A stretch of 64,000 bases of DNA. It comes from an uncultured Croceitalea sp. (lineage in GTDB: Bacteria; Bacteroidota; Bacteroidia; Flavobacteriales; Flavobacteriaceae). The stretch covers positions 1,426,001 through 1,490,000 of the forward strand of contig CANMOV010000001.1 in the NCBI GenBank assembly GCA_947499565.1. Reading direction: 5' to 3'. Below the pieces are notes generated by a model, which saw only the letters and a program-made list of their open reading frames with translations, ran no database searches and was not told the DNA's origin. Below, in pieces: positions 8,093 to 16,937 of this stretch (positions are counted from its first letter, which is position 1; every line of letters starts with the position of its first letter). The position numbers and the translations under genes were made by a program.

Positions 8093-8195
8093 CAAGAATA
8101 CGTCCGACTTCGCGGACTCCTTGACAAACAATGTTATCTGATTATTCGAAAGCCCGATTCAAATAACATTGTTGAAAGGATTTTGCTATATTTCC
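8093..8195 (+). repeat. Short, diverged relative of palindromic elements A and B (copy C)
   Basis: This 103-bp segment keeps the right-hand hairpins of elements A and B. These are CAAGAATACGTCCGACTT then CGCGGACTCCTTG, then AACAATGTTAT (8127-8137) with ATAACATTGTT (8163-8173), then GGATTTTGCTATATTTCC (8178-8195), which is identical to 5062-5079. The second stem has different bases from A/B but keeps the pairing, so structure is conserved rather than sequence. A further hairpin, CAGCTT-gcgt-AAGCTG, follows at 8211-8226. No 362-bp core is present. Confidence 0.7.
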
Positions 8196-8243
8196 TTAAA
8201 TAATTAGACTCAGCTTGCGTAAGCTGTCTAAAACATTATAAAA

Positions 8244-9416
8244 ATGGATATTGAGCAAATTAGGAAAGATATTACTGATTATGGAGAAAAGGTTTTTTTA
8301 GATAGTGCTGGTTCTTCACTAATGCCGAAATCTGTAGTTCGCACCATTAACCGTTATTTGTTAGAGGAAGAAAAATTTGGAGGATATGCAGTTGCCGAAT
8401 CAAGAGCAAAAGAAATAGCTGATTTTTATAGTCAAGTTGCATTACTAATAGGTGCAAAACCTAAGAACATTGCATTTACTCATGATGCTACTGATGCATA
8501 TACCAAAGCCTTATTATCAATTTCTTTTAATAATAATGATGTTATCATAACTACTGATGATGATTATGCATCAAACCAAATTCAATTTATTTCCTTACAA
8601 AAAAGGTTTGGAATCAAAATTTTTAGAATTAAAACCTTAGAAAATGGTGAATTGGATATTACGGACTTCCAAAAATTAGTTGACGATCACAACCCTAAAT
8701 TGTTGGCTGTAACGCATGTTCCTACAAACTCAGGTTTAATCCAAAACGTTGAAGCAATAGGAGAGATATGCCATAACCAACAAATAACATTTCTTCTTGA
8801 TGCTTGCCAATCCATTGGGCAATTGGATGTTAACGTAAATAAAATAAAGTGTGATTTTTTATCTGCAACCGGCAGGAAATTTTTGAGAGGTCCAAGGGGC
8901 ACAGGGTTTCTATATGTCTCCGATAGATTGCTAAAAAAGGGATATTCGCCTCTTATGGTCGATGGAGGTGGGGCTATTTGGAAAAGAAAAGACCACTTTG
9001 AATTGTTAAAAACAGCAAAACGATTTCAAACGTGGGAAGCTCCATATGCATTGCTATTAGGACTTAGAGAAGCAGCTCGTTATGCCAATAAAATTGGGCT
9101 TAAAAACATTCAGGCATATAACCAAAAACTAATGCTACAGCTGCGCGAAAATTTAAATGGAATACAAGGAGTAAAATTATATGACAAGGGTCTAAACAAT
9201 TGTAATATACTTACATTTAGAAAAGACCATAAATCTCTGAAAGAAATTACAGAAAAGTTGACGCAAAACAATGTCTTTTATACCATCAGTAAAAAAGAAT
9301 GGGGAGTTATAGATTTTGAGAAGAAGGGTATAGATTGGGCCATAAGATTATCTCCACATTATTTTAACACAAAAGAAGAAGTTCATACCATTTCTAAAAT
9401 AATTGACGGTATCTAA
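8244..9416 (+). CDS. Aminotransferase class V / cysteine desulfurase-like PLP enzyme
   Basis: This 390-residue enzyme has a fold-type I PLP signature. HDATDAYTKAL binds the phosphate, LDACQSIGQ supplies the Asp that contacts the pyridine, and ATGRKFLRGPRGTGFLYV contains the Schiff-base lysine. The GRKFLRGPRG block is typical of the NifS/isopenicillin-epimerase-like branch of class V aminotransferases, and no clear IscS/SufS cysteine loop is seen. The exact reaction (desulfuration, lyase or epimerase) cannot be assigned. The gene sits at the right edge of the accessory region just after palindromic copy C, and nothing next to it indicates a pathway, so it may be cassette cargo or the first chromosomal gene. 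Confidence 0.8.
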   Translation: MDIEQIRKDITDYGEKVFLDSAGSSLMPKSVVRTINRYLLEEEKFGGYAVAESRAKEIADFYSQVALLIGAKPKNIAFTHDATDAYTKALLSISFNNNDVIITTDDDYASNQIQFISLQKRFGIKIFRIKTLENGELDITDFQKLVDDHNPKLLAVTHVPTNSGLIQNVEAIGEICHNQQITFLLDACQSIGQLDVNVNKIKCDFLSATGRKFLRGPRGTGFLYVSDRLLKKGYSPLMVDGGGAIWKRKDHFELLKTAKRFQTWEAPYALLLGLREAARYANKIGLKNIQAYNQKLMLQLRENLNGIQGVKLYDKGLNNCNILTFRKDHKSLKEITEKLTQNNVFYTISKKEWGVIDFEKKGIDWAIRLSPHYFNTKEEVHTISKIIDGI

Positions 9417-9487
9417 ATATTTTCATCAAATAAAAACGAATAGCTCCTAAAAGTCAGATTTTAAGAGGTTTTCTAGAAATAATAAGA

Positions 9488-10885
9488 CTATCCTTTTACT
9501 TTCTTTTGCTGCGTAAAACCGTACTTATCAACCAAATAGACTAAGCTAGCCATAGTTGCTGCACCTAGTTCTAATTCTCGCTTGTTTACGTGTTCAAAAG
9601 TGTCATTTTCCGCATGATGATGATCAAAATACCGCTGGGAATCTGGTCGTAAACCTGCTAAAACCAATCCTTCATCTTTTAAAGGTCCAATATCTGCTCC
9701 ACTTCCTCCTTTTACAAACATGTGGATTAAATAGGGTTCAAAAAGGTTCTTCCAACTTAATACTTGTTCAAAATCCTCATCAGAACAATCAAAAGAAAAA
9801 CCACGAGGAGTAAACCCACCTGCGTCACTTTCTAGGGCAAACACATGATTCTCTTTTTTGCTTTTTGCTACTTCAGCATATTTATTGCCCCCTCGAAGTC
9901 CGTTTTCTTCATTCATAAATAGCACAGCACGTATAGTTCGCTTGGGTTTATAACCACTTGCTTTAATTAAACGAAGCACATCCATACTTTGTACAACACC
10001 AGCACCATCGTCATGAGAACCATCACCTAAATCCCACGAATCCAAATGTCCTCCAACAACCATAACTTCATTTGGATAGGTAGTTCCTCGTATTTCTCCA
10101 ATAACATTATAAGACTCTACATCTGCATACTGTCTGCAATTCTGCTTAAAATAGAATTTAACATCAGGATTCAATTTTAAAGTAGTACTCAATAATTCAG
10201 CTCCGTTTGTACTTATTGCCGCAGCCGGAATACGATTGGCTATTGATGTCTCCCCATAGCCCATAGATCCAGTATGCGGATAATCGTCCAAACGTAAATT
10301 CATAGATCTTACAATTACACCTGCCGCACCATATTTTCCAGCGGCTTCAGCTCCAGAATAGCGCTGGTCTACACAACCAGAATACGATTGGAAGGTGCTA
10401 ATATTTGTTGGATCCATTGGGCGATTGTAAAAAACAATCTTTCCTTTAATCTTTTCTGCGCCAATAGCTTCTAAATCCTCAATTCCTTGAACTTCAATAA
10501 TATTACCTTTTAAACCTCCGTCTGGTGTTGCCACAGAACCTCCTAAAGCACAAATAGGCACATTAGTAGTTAATCCTGGTTTGGTTTCTATATAAGCGAA
10601 TTCTGGAGTTCCCCGTGTCCATTTTGGTACCATTACGGGTTGTAACCAAACTCTATCCAAGCCTAAAGAGTCCATTTGTCGCTTGGTATACTCAATAGCC
10701 TGCTGAGCTTCTACAGAACCAGATAAACGACCTCCTATTTGATTTGATAGGTAATTAAGCCATTCATATGCTTTTCCATCCGTTAAAGCTTTATCATAAA
10801 TTGCTTTTAGTTGTTTCTCATCATCCGTTTGCCCAATACTGGAGCCAGCAATACATAAAAAAGCGAGTAAAATTATAATTCTCAT
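9488..10885 (-). CDS. Carboxypeptidase Q-like M28 family metallopeptidase (exported)
   Basis: This 465-residue protein has a cleavable signal peptide (LLAFLCIAGSSIGQ). A PA-type insert is followed by the M28 zinc-peptidase core: GGHLDSWDLGDGSHDDGAG with His280 and Asp292, the MNEENGLRGG pair Glu326/Glu327, Asp354, and a C-terminal YFDHHHAEND histidine ligand. It resembles plasma glutamate carboxypeptidase (carboxypeptidase Q), which removes residues from dipeptides and short peptides. It probably acts in the periplasm. Its ATG overlaps the PPK2 stop by 4 bases (ATGA), so the two are co-translated. The functional link to polyphosphate metabolism is unclear. Confidence 0.88.
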   Translation of the reverse strand: MRIIILLAFLCIAGSSIGQTDDEKQLKAIYDKALTDGKAYEWLNYLSNQIGGRLSGSVEAQQAIEYTKRQMDSLGLDRVWLQPVMVPKWTRGTPEFAYIETKPGLTTNVPICALGGSVATPDGGLKGNIIEVQGIEDLEAIGAEKIKGKIVFYNRPMDPTNISTFQSYSGCVDQRYSGAEAAGKYGAAGVIVRSMNLRLDDYPHTGSMGYGETSIANRIPAAAISTNGAELLSTTLKLNPDVKFYFKQNCRQYADVESYNVIGEIRGTTYPNEVMVVGGHLDSWDLGDGSHDDGAGVVQSMDVLRLIKASGYKPKRTIRAVLFMNEENGLRGGNKYAEVAKSKKENHVFALESDAGGFTPRGFSFDCSDEDFEQVLSWKNLFEPYLIHMFVKGGSGADIGPLKDEGLVLAGLRPDSQRYFDHHHAENDTFEHVNKRELELGAATMASLVYLVDKYGFTQQKKVKG

Positions 10886-11766
10886 TTGTCTTCTTTTTCC
10901 AATTCTTGTTTGAAGCTTTCTAAGTTAGCCTTTATTTTTTCATCTAACTCTGGCTCCTGCACATCTTTGTATTTTTTTAACGCTTCTAACAAAATTGTAG
11001 CTACTGTTAAACGAGCCCCTTTTTTATTATCCGCAGGAATCACATACCATGGCGCATGAGGTTTTGAAGTTTTATTAATTGCCTCTTCATAACAATCTTG
11101 ATACTTATCCCATAGCTTACGTTCTTTTAAATCACCTGGGGAAAACTTCCAGTTTTTCTCTTTTAGCGCTAACCGTCTTAACAAACGTTGTCGTTGTTCT
11201 TCTTTAGAAAGGTGTAAAAAGAACTTAAAAATTAAAGTTCCATTTTCAGCAATATGTTTTTCAAAATCATTGATTTGACGGTACCTATTTTCCCAGAAAG
11301 TTTCATCAATATCAGAAACTGAATTAATCCCAGGGATATTCTCTCCTAATATGTATTCTGGATGTACCTTGGTAACCAACACATTTTCATAGTGGGTACG
11401 GTTAAATACACTAAATTTGCCTCTAGCTGGCAGAGCTATATAATGGCGCCATAAATAGTCATGCTTTAACTCTAGCTCAGTTGGGACCTTAAAACTATGC
11501 ACTACCACTCCCCTAGCATTAAAATCTTTAAACACCTCCCTTATTAAACTATCCTTGCCAGCAGTGTCCATTCCTTGCAAACAAATGAGCACCCCATATT
11601 TACCATGCGCATATAGCGTGTCTTGAAACTTGCCCAATGCCCTTCTAACTTTTTCCAACTCTTTTTTAAGTTCTTTATCGGAGATGCCATAGTTCTCAAC
11701 TGTTGTAATCTCTGAAAGTTTCACCTTATCGGCTACCCTAAAGCTGTTTTCTGCTATTCTTTTCAT
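10882..11766 (-). CDS. Polyphosphate kinase 2 family protein
   Basis: This 294-residue cytoplasmic kinase of the PPK2 family uses polyphosphate to phosphorylate nucleotides. It has a Walker A motif LQGMDTAGKDS (Lys71) and a FNRTHYENVLVTKVHPE block corresponding to the Walker B/lid region, followed by the arginine-rich LRRLALKEKNWKF segment. The length fits a single-domain PPK2. Class (AMP- or ADP-specific) cannot be fixed from sequence alone. The gene is first in a two-gene unit with the M28 peptidase. Confidence 0.88.
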   Translation of the reverse strand: MKRIAENSFRVADKVKLSEITTVENYGISDKELKKELEKVRRALGKFQDTLYAHGKYGVLICLQGMDTAGKDSLIREVFKDFNARGVVVHSFKVPTELELKHDYLWRHYIALPARGKFSVFNRTHYENVLVTKVHPEYILGENIPGINSVSDIDETFWENRYRQINDFEKHIAENGTLIFKFFLHLSKEEQRQRLLRRLALKEKNWKFSPGDLKERKLWDKYQDCYEEAINKTSKPHAPWYVIPADNKKGARLTVATILLEALKKYKDVQEPELDEKIKANLESFKQELEKEDK

Positions 11767-11933
11767 ACGAGGTAAGATACATAATTTTCAAAATTAAAGG
11801 TCTTGTAAAACAACGTAGTTTATGGCTGTTTACTCCTTTAAATGTGCAGAACGAAGAAAATTCTGGCTTTCCACCGATACATTTCTATTTTACATTAACT
11901 GTAATTTATCTTTATAATCCCAAATTGAACGTA

Positions 11934-12644
11934 ATGAAAACCTACAAGAGATACATACTTCTCATTGCTACCTTACAGGGTATTTTAGGCCTAATCCTTA
12001 TGGCCTCTTTCACTACATACAATGCTTGCGAATTTGCTAATACCAATACCTTATATATTAAAGACCAAACTCAACTTGCTCTTGAGGCTAATGAGTTTAA
12101 AATGGTTAAATACCATGCTTATAAGGCACTAACCGGCATAGAAAGGGCTAAAGAAAATTTTAAGGATTGTGGTTGCGATGCTGCGCTAGAAGGAATTAAC
12201 CGTACCAAATCCAATCTAAAAAACGCTACAAAAGCACCATCACTTAATGATGCCAAAACATTTGTTCATATTGCATTAAAGAATACGACTATTAGCATTA
12301 CCGCATTAAAAAATTATGAGAAGGCTAGCAATAGTTCTTATGGTGAGGGATTTTTAACCTTAAACACCACTTCTGATGTAGTTACAGATGATGATATTAT
12401 TACACTGGAAGGAAATACCTTAACGGAGAAAATAGATTATGGTTTAGCTAAGTTTAAAAAGTCCTTGGATAATATGATTGCCATTAATGATTGTGTCACC
12501 GCCTTAAACTACGTGGAAACAACACATGAATTATCGGCAAAAAAGTCAGCTGACAGGAGTGTTTCACCTGGGAAACGTTTTTTTCACAAACGCATCAAAG
12601 AGCTGACAGAAACTGCTATAAAAGACCTGAAAAACTGCAAATAG
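11934..12644 (+). CDS. Hypothetical secreted or membrane-anchored protein
   Basis: The chosen start is the ATG giving MKTYKRYILLIATLQGILG, which has a good signal-anchor, rather than an upstream in-frame start that adds a non-signal tail. The 236-residue product has an N-terminal hydrophobic segment and then an alpha-helical region with several cysteines (NACEF, CGCD, NDC, KNCK). I recognise no family. The repeated KNATK/IKDLK-type helices suggest a helical-bundle periplasmic protein. It converges on the NtrC-like gene with only 1 base between stop codons, so there is no room for a separate terminator. Confidence 0.6.
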   Translation: MKTYKRYILLIATLQGILGLILMASFTTYNACEFANTNTLYIKDQTQLALEANEFKMVKYHAYKALTGIERAKENFKDCGCDAALEGINRTKSNLKNATKAPSLNDAKTFVHIALKNTTISITALKNYEKASNSSYGEGFLTLNTTSDVVTDDDIITLEGNTLTEKIDYGLAKFKKSLDNMIAINDCVTALNYVETTHELSAKKSADRSVSPGKRFFHKRIKELTETAIKDLKNCK

Positions 12645-12645
12645 A

Positions 12646-13809
12646 CTACTTACTAGCGAATAGTTTTACATCATCCTCTGTTACTTCTTTACCCCCTAAA
12701 ATAATTAGACGCTCAATAACATTACGAAGTTCTCTAACATTACCTGTCCAATCATAAGTTTTAAGAAGCTCAATTGCTTTTTTTGAAAAATCTTTAGGAG
12801 AGGTACCTTGCTCGGATGCAATTTTTCCTGAAAAATGGGAAATTAGCAAGGGTATATCATCACGGCGGTCATTTAACGCGGGCACTTTTATTAAAATAAC
12901 TGCTAAACGATGGTATAAATCTTCTCTAAAATTACCTTCTGAAATTTCCTTTTTTAAGTCTTTATTGGTTGCAGCTACTACCCTAACATCTACTTTAATA
13001 TCTTTATCTGTACCAACTCTAGAGATTTTACTTTCCTGCAGCGCTCGTAGCACTTTTGCCTGAGCAGACAGACTCATATCCCCTATTTCATCTAAAAATA
13101 TAGTTCCTTTATTTGCTGCTTCAAACTTACCCGCTCTATCTTTTACCGCAGAGGTAAATGCTCCTTTCACATGCCCAAACAATTCACTTTCTATTAGTTC
13201 TGATGGAATTGCAGCACAATTCACCTCTATAAAAGGTGCGGAGGAACGCTGGCTTTTTTCATGAATCCAATGGGCAACCAACTCCTTTCCGGTACCATTA
13301 GATCCTGTTATTAGAACACGTGCATCTGTAGGAGCAACTTTTTCGATAATATCTTGGATAGCCCCTATCTCTTTGCTTTCACCAATCATCTCATAGTTCT
13401 TGCTAACCTTCTTCTTCAGCTTCTTATTTTCTACAACAAGTTCTTTTCTATCCAATGCATTGCGCACGGTAGTCAACAAACGGTTTAAATCTGGCGGTTT
13501 TGAGATGTAATCAAAAGCTCCTAAACGCATGGTATTTACTGCAGTATCTAAATCTCCATGACCAGATATCATAATAAAAGGAATCTCTGGTTTTATTTTT
13601 CTTGCCGCTTCAAGAACTTCAACTCCATCCATCTTTGGCATTTTAATATCACAAAGAACAAGGTCAAAATCTTCCTTTTTAATGGTTTCGATACCTCTTA
13701 ATCCATCTTCAGCCTCAGAAACATTATAGGTATCACTCTCTTCACTTAATATCTTCACCAAGACCCTTCTAATAGCAGCCTCATCCTCAATTACCAGTAT
13801 TTTTGACAT
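12646..13809 (-). CDS. NtrC-family response regulator lacking a DNA-binding domain
   Basis: This 387-residue protein has a receiver domain (1-120; Asp54, Lys104) joined to a sigma-54-type AAA+ ATPase: Walker A GSNGTGKE (169-176), GAFTSA loop (216-221), Walker [10 protein letters not shown], and FREDLYHRL with the sensor/arginine-finger region. It ends at about the AAA+ lid ([17 protein letters not shown]), without the Fis-type helix-turn-helix that usually gives these proteins 440-480 residues. The loop reads GAFTSA rather than GAFTGA. It could activate sigma-54 from solution or regulate by another route. It is the last gene of a five-gene operon with the ABC exporter, MscS channel and DUF6268 protein. 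Confidence 0.88.
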   Translation of the reverse strand: MSKILVIEDEAAIRRVLVKILSEESDTYNVSEAEDGLRGIETIKKEDFDLVLCDIKMPKMDGVEVLEAARKIKPEIPFIMISGHGDLDTAVNTMRLGAFDYISKPPDLNRLLTTVRNALDRKELVVENKKLKKKVSKNYEMIGESKEIGAIQDIIEKVAPTDARVLITGSNGTGKELVAHWIHEKSQRSSAPFIEVNCAAIPSELIESELFGHVKGAFTSAVKDRAGKFEAANKGTIFLDEIGDMSLSAQAKVLRALQESKISRVGTDKDIKVDVRVVAATNKDLKKEISEGNFREDLYHRLAVILIKVPALNDRRDDIPLLISHFSGKIASEQGTSPKDFSKKAIELLKTYDWTGNVRELRNVIERLIILGGKEVTEDDVKLFASK

Positions 13810-13819
13810 TCTTTTTTAT

Positions 13820-14704
13820 TTAAAAAATTCCAATTTTAAAACCTCCTCTAAAGTACATATTTCCCTCATTATTCAATAGAAAAACTTCGTTTCGCCTATC
13901 ATCTCTTAATACCCCATTCTGTGTTAATGTGTATCCAAAAAGACCGTATAGCGAAATATACTTTGTTATGTTATATTGATATCCAAATGCTCCTACCAAA
14001 GCAGAAAGCGAAATATTACTTCCTAATTCTCCATCCGGTAAAACAATATCGTTTTGAATATTTATATAATACCCATCCAATAATAATGCCGTTTGTAATG
14101 TATGCTTTTTTGAAAGATGATATTTAAAGTTCATCCTTGGAATACCAAGGGTATAAGACCAATTTGGATGAAATCGTTTGTAATAGCTAACCAACGGGAG
14201 CGGAAAGGGTAAACCTGCATTACTATTATAAGCCAATCCAAGGGCTAAACGAAATGGTTTTTCAACATCTTTTACATCTTTTAATAAAGTAGCAGTAAGG
14301 TTTAACCGCATATCTTCTGCTAAAATTTTACCTGTAAAGTTTGATGCTAATCGGGGCGTAACAAGAGTTATTAAACGCCAGTCATCATTCCACTTTGTAA
14401 TGTATCCAAGGTTTAAATCTACTACATATAAGCGATTGAGTTCCCTAGTTTCAAAGGGAAATGGTCTAGAAGTCTCAAAATTAAATCTATTAAATTCTGC
14501 TCCTGTAACTATGTAGTTCTCTTTCTTAAGTTTTATAGGGACATTGACCAAAAACCGATACCTAGTAGTTTCAATACCATTATTATTTTCTGGTACATGC
14601 GTTGTCTCTATGCGTAATAAGTCTGTGCTTTGCGAGTAGCTTAATAGGCCCATAAATAAAAATAGGCCCATGATACTAATCTTGATACGGTAAATTTTAC
14701 GCAT
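13820..14704 (-). CDS. DUF6268-like outer-membrane beta-barrel protein
   Basis: The start at 14704 (MRKIYRIKISIMGLFLF) is chosen because it gives a proper signal peptide ending at SYSQ and overlaps the MscS stop by 8 bases. A start further upstream would extend deep into the MscS gene. The 294-residue product is rich in alternating aromatic beta-strands (for example WSYTLGIPRMNFKYHLSKKH) and ends in an aromatic-terminated strand (FRGGFKIGIF), as outer-membrane barrels do. It resembles DUF6268 proteins. It is the fourth gene of the ABC-MscS operon. Its function is unknown. Confidence 0.72.
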   Translation of the reverse strand: MRKIYRIKISIMGLFLFMGLLSYSQSTDLLRIETTHVPENNNGIETTRYRFLVNVPIKLKKENYIVTGAEFNRFNFETSRPFPFETRELNRLYVVDLNLGYITKWNDDWRLITLVTPRLASNFTGKILAEDMRLNLTATLLKDVKDVEKPFRLALGLAYNSNAGLPFPLPLVSYYKRFHPNWSYTLGIPRMNFKYHLSKKHTLQTALLLDGYYINIQNDIVLPDGELGSNISLSALVGAFGYQYNITKYISLYGLFGYTLTQNGVLRDDRRNEVFLLNNEGNMYFRGGFKIGIF

Positions 14705-15602
14705 TATCTTTATTGGATTGCTGCTGAATAATGTGAACATCACGTTGTGGGAATGGAATACTAACGTTATTTGCTCTAAACTTGGTATCTATTCTATATC
14801 GAATTTCACTTTTTGTTCTAGGGTCACTAAAACTATCCGATATAAAAAAATTGACCGAAAAAAGAAGCGCAGAATCACCAAAGTCTTCAAATAAGACAAA
14901 TGATTTTGGGTTTTTTAATACTCCTTTTTGTTCTTGCACAGTTTCTAATAATAAGCGTGTTACCAATTCTACATCACTCCCATAAGCTACTCCCACACTA
15001 ACTTTTTCACGAGTACTCTTATGGTTTTGGGTGTAATTGTAAATGATATCACTAATAAAGTGATGATTAGGAATGATAATAACTTTATCATCTCTAGTAA
15101 TAGCTCTTGTAGTTCTCAGTTTTATCTCAAATACCTTTCCTACCTTACCATTTACCTCCACAATGTCTCCAACTCGGAGTGACTTGTCTATTATAATAAA
15201 TATACCTCCTATAATATCTTGAAACAGTTCTTGAAGTGCAAGCCCTAAACCAACAAATAAAGCCGCCGATGCTGTAAGAATAACGGTTACATTAATACCC
15301 GCCGCACTCATTGTTAGCAAGATTACTACAACATAAACTACATACTTAATAAATTTAAAGATGCTGATAAACTTTAGTTTATCCTCCGTTTCCATTTTTC
15401 GGGTAAAGAATCTGCGTAACCATTTTAGCACAAATCCAGTTAGGAGCATGGTTGCAAAAAGTAACAGAAGAAGACCAATGGTAATATGAATGGATTTTTC
15501 ACCTTCACCGTAATGAAAGCCCCATCCCAAGAATTCTTCGATAGAACCCCAAATGTCTTCTTTGATGATTTCTTCTATACCACTTTCTTCATTTTGAAGC
15601 AT
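14697..15602 (-). CDS. MscS-family mechanosensitive ion channel
   Basis: This 301-residue inner-membrane protein has three predicted helices (about 37-60, 85-105, 110-140). The last is the Gly/Ala-rich pore helix (TASAALFVGLGLALQELF), followed by the MscS beta domain: FIIIDKSLRVGDIVEVNGKVG and a RAITRDDKVIIIPNHHF block. It would release solutes when the membrane is stretched by hypo-osmotic shock. It lies 3 bases after the ABC permease gene and overlaps the DUF6268 gene, so it is firmly inside the operon. Confidence 0.92.
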   Translation of the reverse strand: MLQNEESGIEEIIKEDIWGSIEEFLGWGFHYGEGEKSIHITIGLLLLLFATMLLTGFVLKWLRRFFTRKMETEDKLKFISIFKFIKYVVYVVVILLTMSAAGINVTVILTASAALFVGLGLALQELFQDIIGGIFIIIDKSLRVGDIVEVNGKVGKVFEIKLRTTRAITRDDKVIIIPNHHFISDIIYNYTQNHKSTREKVSVGVAYGSDVELVTRLLLETVQEQKGVLKNPKSFVLFEDFGDSALLFSVNFFISDSFSDPRTKSEIRYRIDTKFRANNVSIPFPQRDVHIIQQQSNKDNA

Positions 15603-15605
15603 GTG

Positions 15606-16937
15606 CTAGTATTTTAACCATTTAAACAATTCGCGATAGGTAGGTTTCTTACCATACATTAAAATACCTACCCTATATATTTTGGCTGCTAACCAAACAA
15701 TCCCTAAAAAGGTAATAATTAAAAGTATAATACTTGTGAGTAATTGCCACAAAGGTACACCTCCCTCTCCTATGCCCCCAGGAAGTCGCATTAGCATTAC
15801 AATTGGAGAAGTAAGTGGAAAAAGTGAAAAACCTACAGCTATCGGCCCATGCGGATTATTAAATACCGAGAAGAAACCTACATAAATTGCTAACATTAAT
15901 GGTAGAATTATAGGAAATATAAATTGCTGTGTATCTGTTTCATTATCTACAGCAGCACCAATTGCTGCATAAATTGAGCTGTAAATTAAATATCCTAATA
16001 TAAAGTAAACTATAAAGGACCCCAGTAATAGCAATAGTGGAAGGTTAAAGAATTCTTTAGCCCAAAATTCCATTTCGCTTTCTTGTGGGGTTGGCATATT
16101 TAGCATAGGATTTGCAGAGATTGCTGGGTTGGACGCCATAACTCCCAAATCAATATCTAATAGCAATAATGCGACAACTAGTAATAATGAAGCTGAAAAA
16201 ATCCAAATGGCAAATTGCGTAAGTCCTGCTAGTGATGTTCCTATAATTTTCCCCAACATAAGCTGAAAAGGTTTTACCGAGGAAATGATTACTTCAATAA
16301 TTCTGCTTGTTTTTTCCTCTATTACACTGCGCATTACAAAACCTCCGTAAATGATGATAAACATCATTATTAGATATCCAAAAGCACCTCCTACAAAGGC
16401 TTTCATCATGTTTAAGCCCTTTACATTCTCTTCTCCTTTAAAGGTTGCGGTATGTATCTCAAAATTTTTTTCGATTGCAGCAAATTCCTCTGAGGAAACT
16501 CCAATTTTTTGAAGCCGTTCCTGTCGTAATCGATTTTCGAAAATACGCTCCAAACGCTCTAAAATATAACTCGTTGGGTTCTCTTTAGTATATAAAAAAG
16601 CAGCACTTGCCACTTTTTCTAAACTATCCTCTTTTGGAATATGCAAGAGACCATAATAACCAATAGAAATTGTAGAATCTCTAGCTTGTTCCAAATTTAT
16701 ATCTCTAAACTTTATGTAGGAAACAGATGCTGTAGAATTAAACTCATTAGAAAAATAATCGCTTTCGTTCAATACAACTACAATACGTTTTTCACTATCG
16801 TTTACTTCAGTCAAAAAAGCTATCAAAACAATCATACCTACCATTAAAATGGGGCTTAAAAAAGTCATGATAACAAAAGACTTATTTCGCACTTTTGCCA
16901 AATACTCCCGTTTTATAATCAGCTTTAACTTGCTCAA
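15606..16937 (-). CDS. ABC-2 type transporter permease (NatB/YhaP-like)
   Basis: This 443-residue membrane protein has one N-terminal helix, a large external domain (about 45-175), then five to six helices near the C-terminus. This is the layout of ABC-2 exporters such as NatB. The start codon is TTG and overlaps the stop of the ATPase gene (TTGA), so translation is coupled and no better start is visible. Together with the ATPase it forms an exporter, possibly for Na+, lipids or a toxic compound. The substrate cannot be read from the sequence. Confidence 0.88.
   Translation of the reverse strand: MSKLKLIIKREYLAKVRNKSFVIMTFLSPILMVGMIVLIAFLTEVNDSEKRIVVVLNESDYFSNEFNSTASVSYIKFRDINLEQARDSTISIGYYGLLHIPKEDSLEKVASAAFLYTKENPTSYILERLERIFENRLRQERLQKIGVSSEEFAAIEKNFEIHTATFKGEENVKGLNMMKAFVGGAFGYLIMMFIIIYGGFVMRSVIEEKTSRIIEVIISSVKPFQLMLGKIIGTSLAGLTQFAIWIFSASLLLVVALLLLDIDLGVMASNPAISANPMLNMPTPQESEMEFWAKEFFNLPLLLLLGSFIVYFILGYLIYSSIYAAIGAAVDNETDTQQFIFPIILPLMLAIYVGFFSVFNNPHGPIAVGFSLFPLTSPIVMLMRLPGGIGEGGVPLWQLLTSIILLIITFLGIVWLAAKIYRVGILMYGKKPTYRELFKWLKY

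Noticed and set aside
4592-8195. CRISPR array or insertion sequence as explanation of the repeats
   Set aside because: The repeats are hundreds of bases long with only two full copies and no regular spacers, and no cas or transposase gene is present.
12646-13809. Frameshift or truncation removing the HTH domain of the NtrC-like gene
   Set aside because: The stop is followed after one base by the end of a convergent gene, leaving no residual HTH sequence. The frame is otherwise intact.
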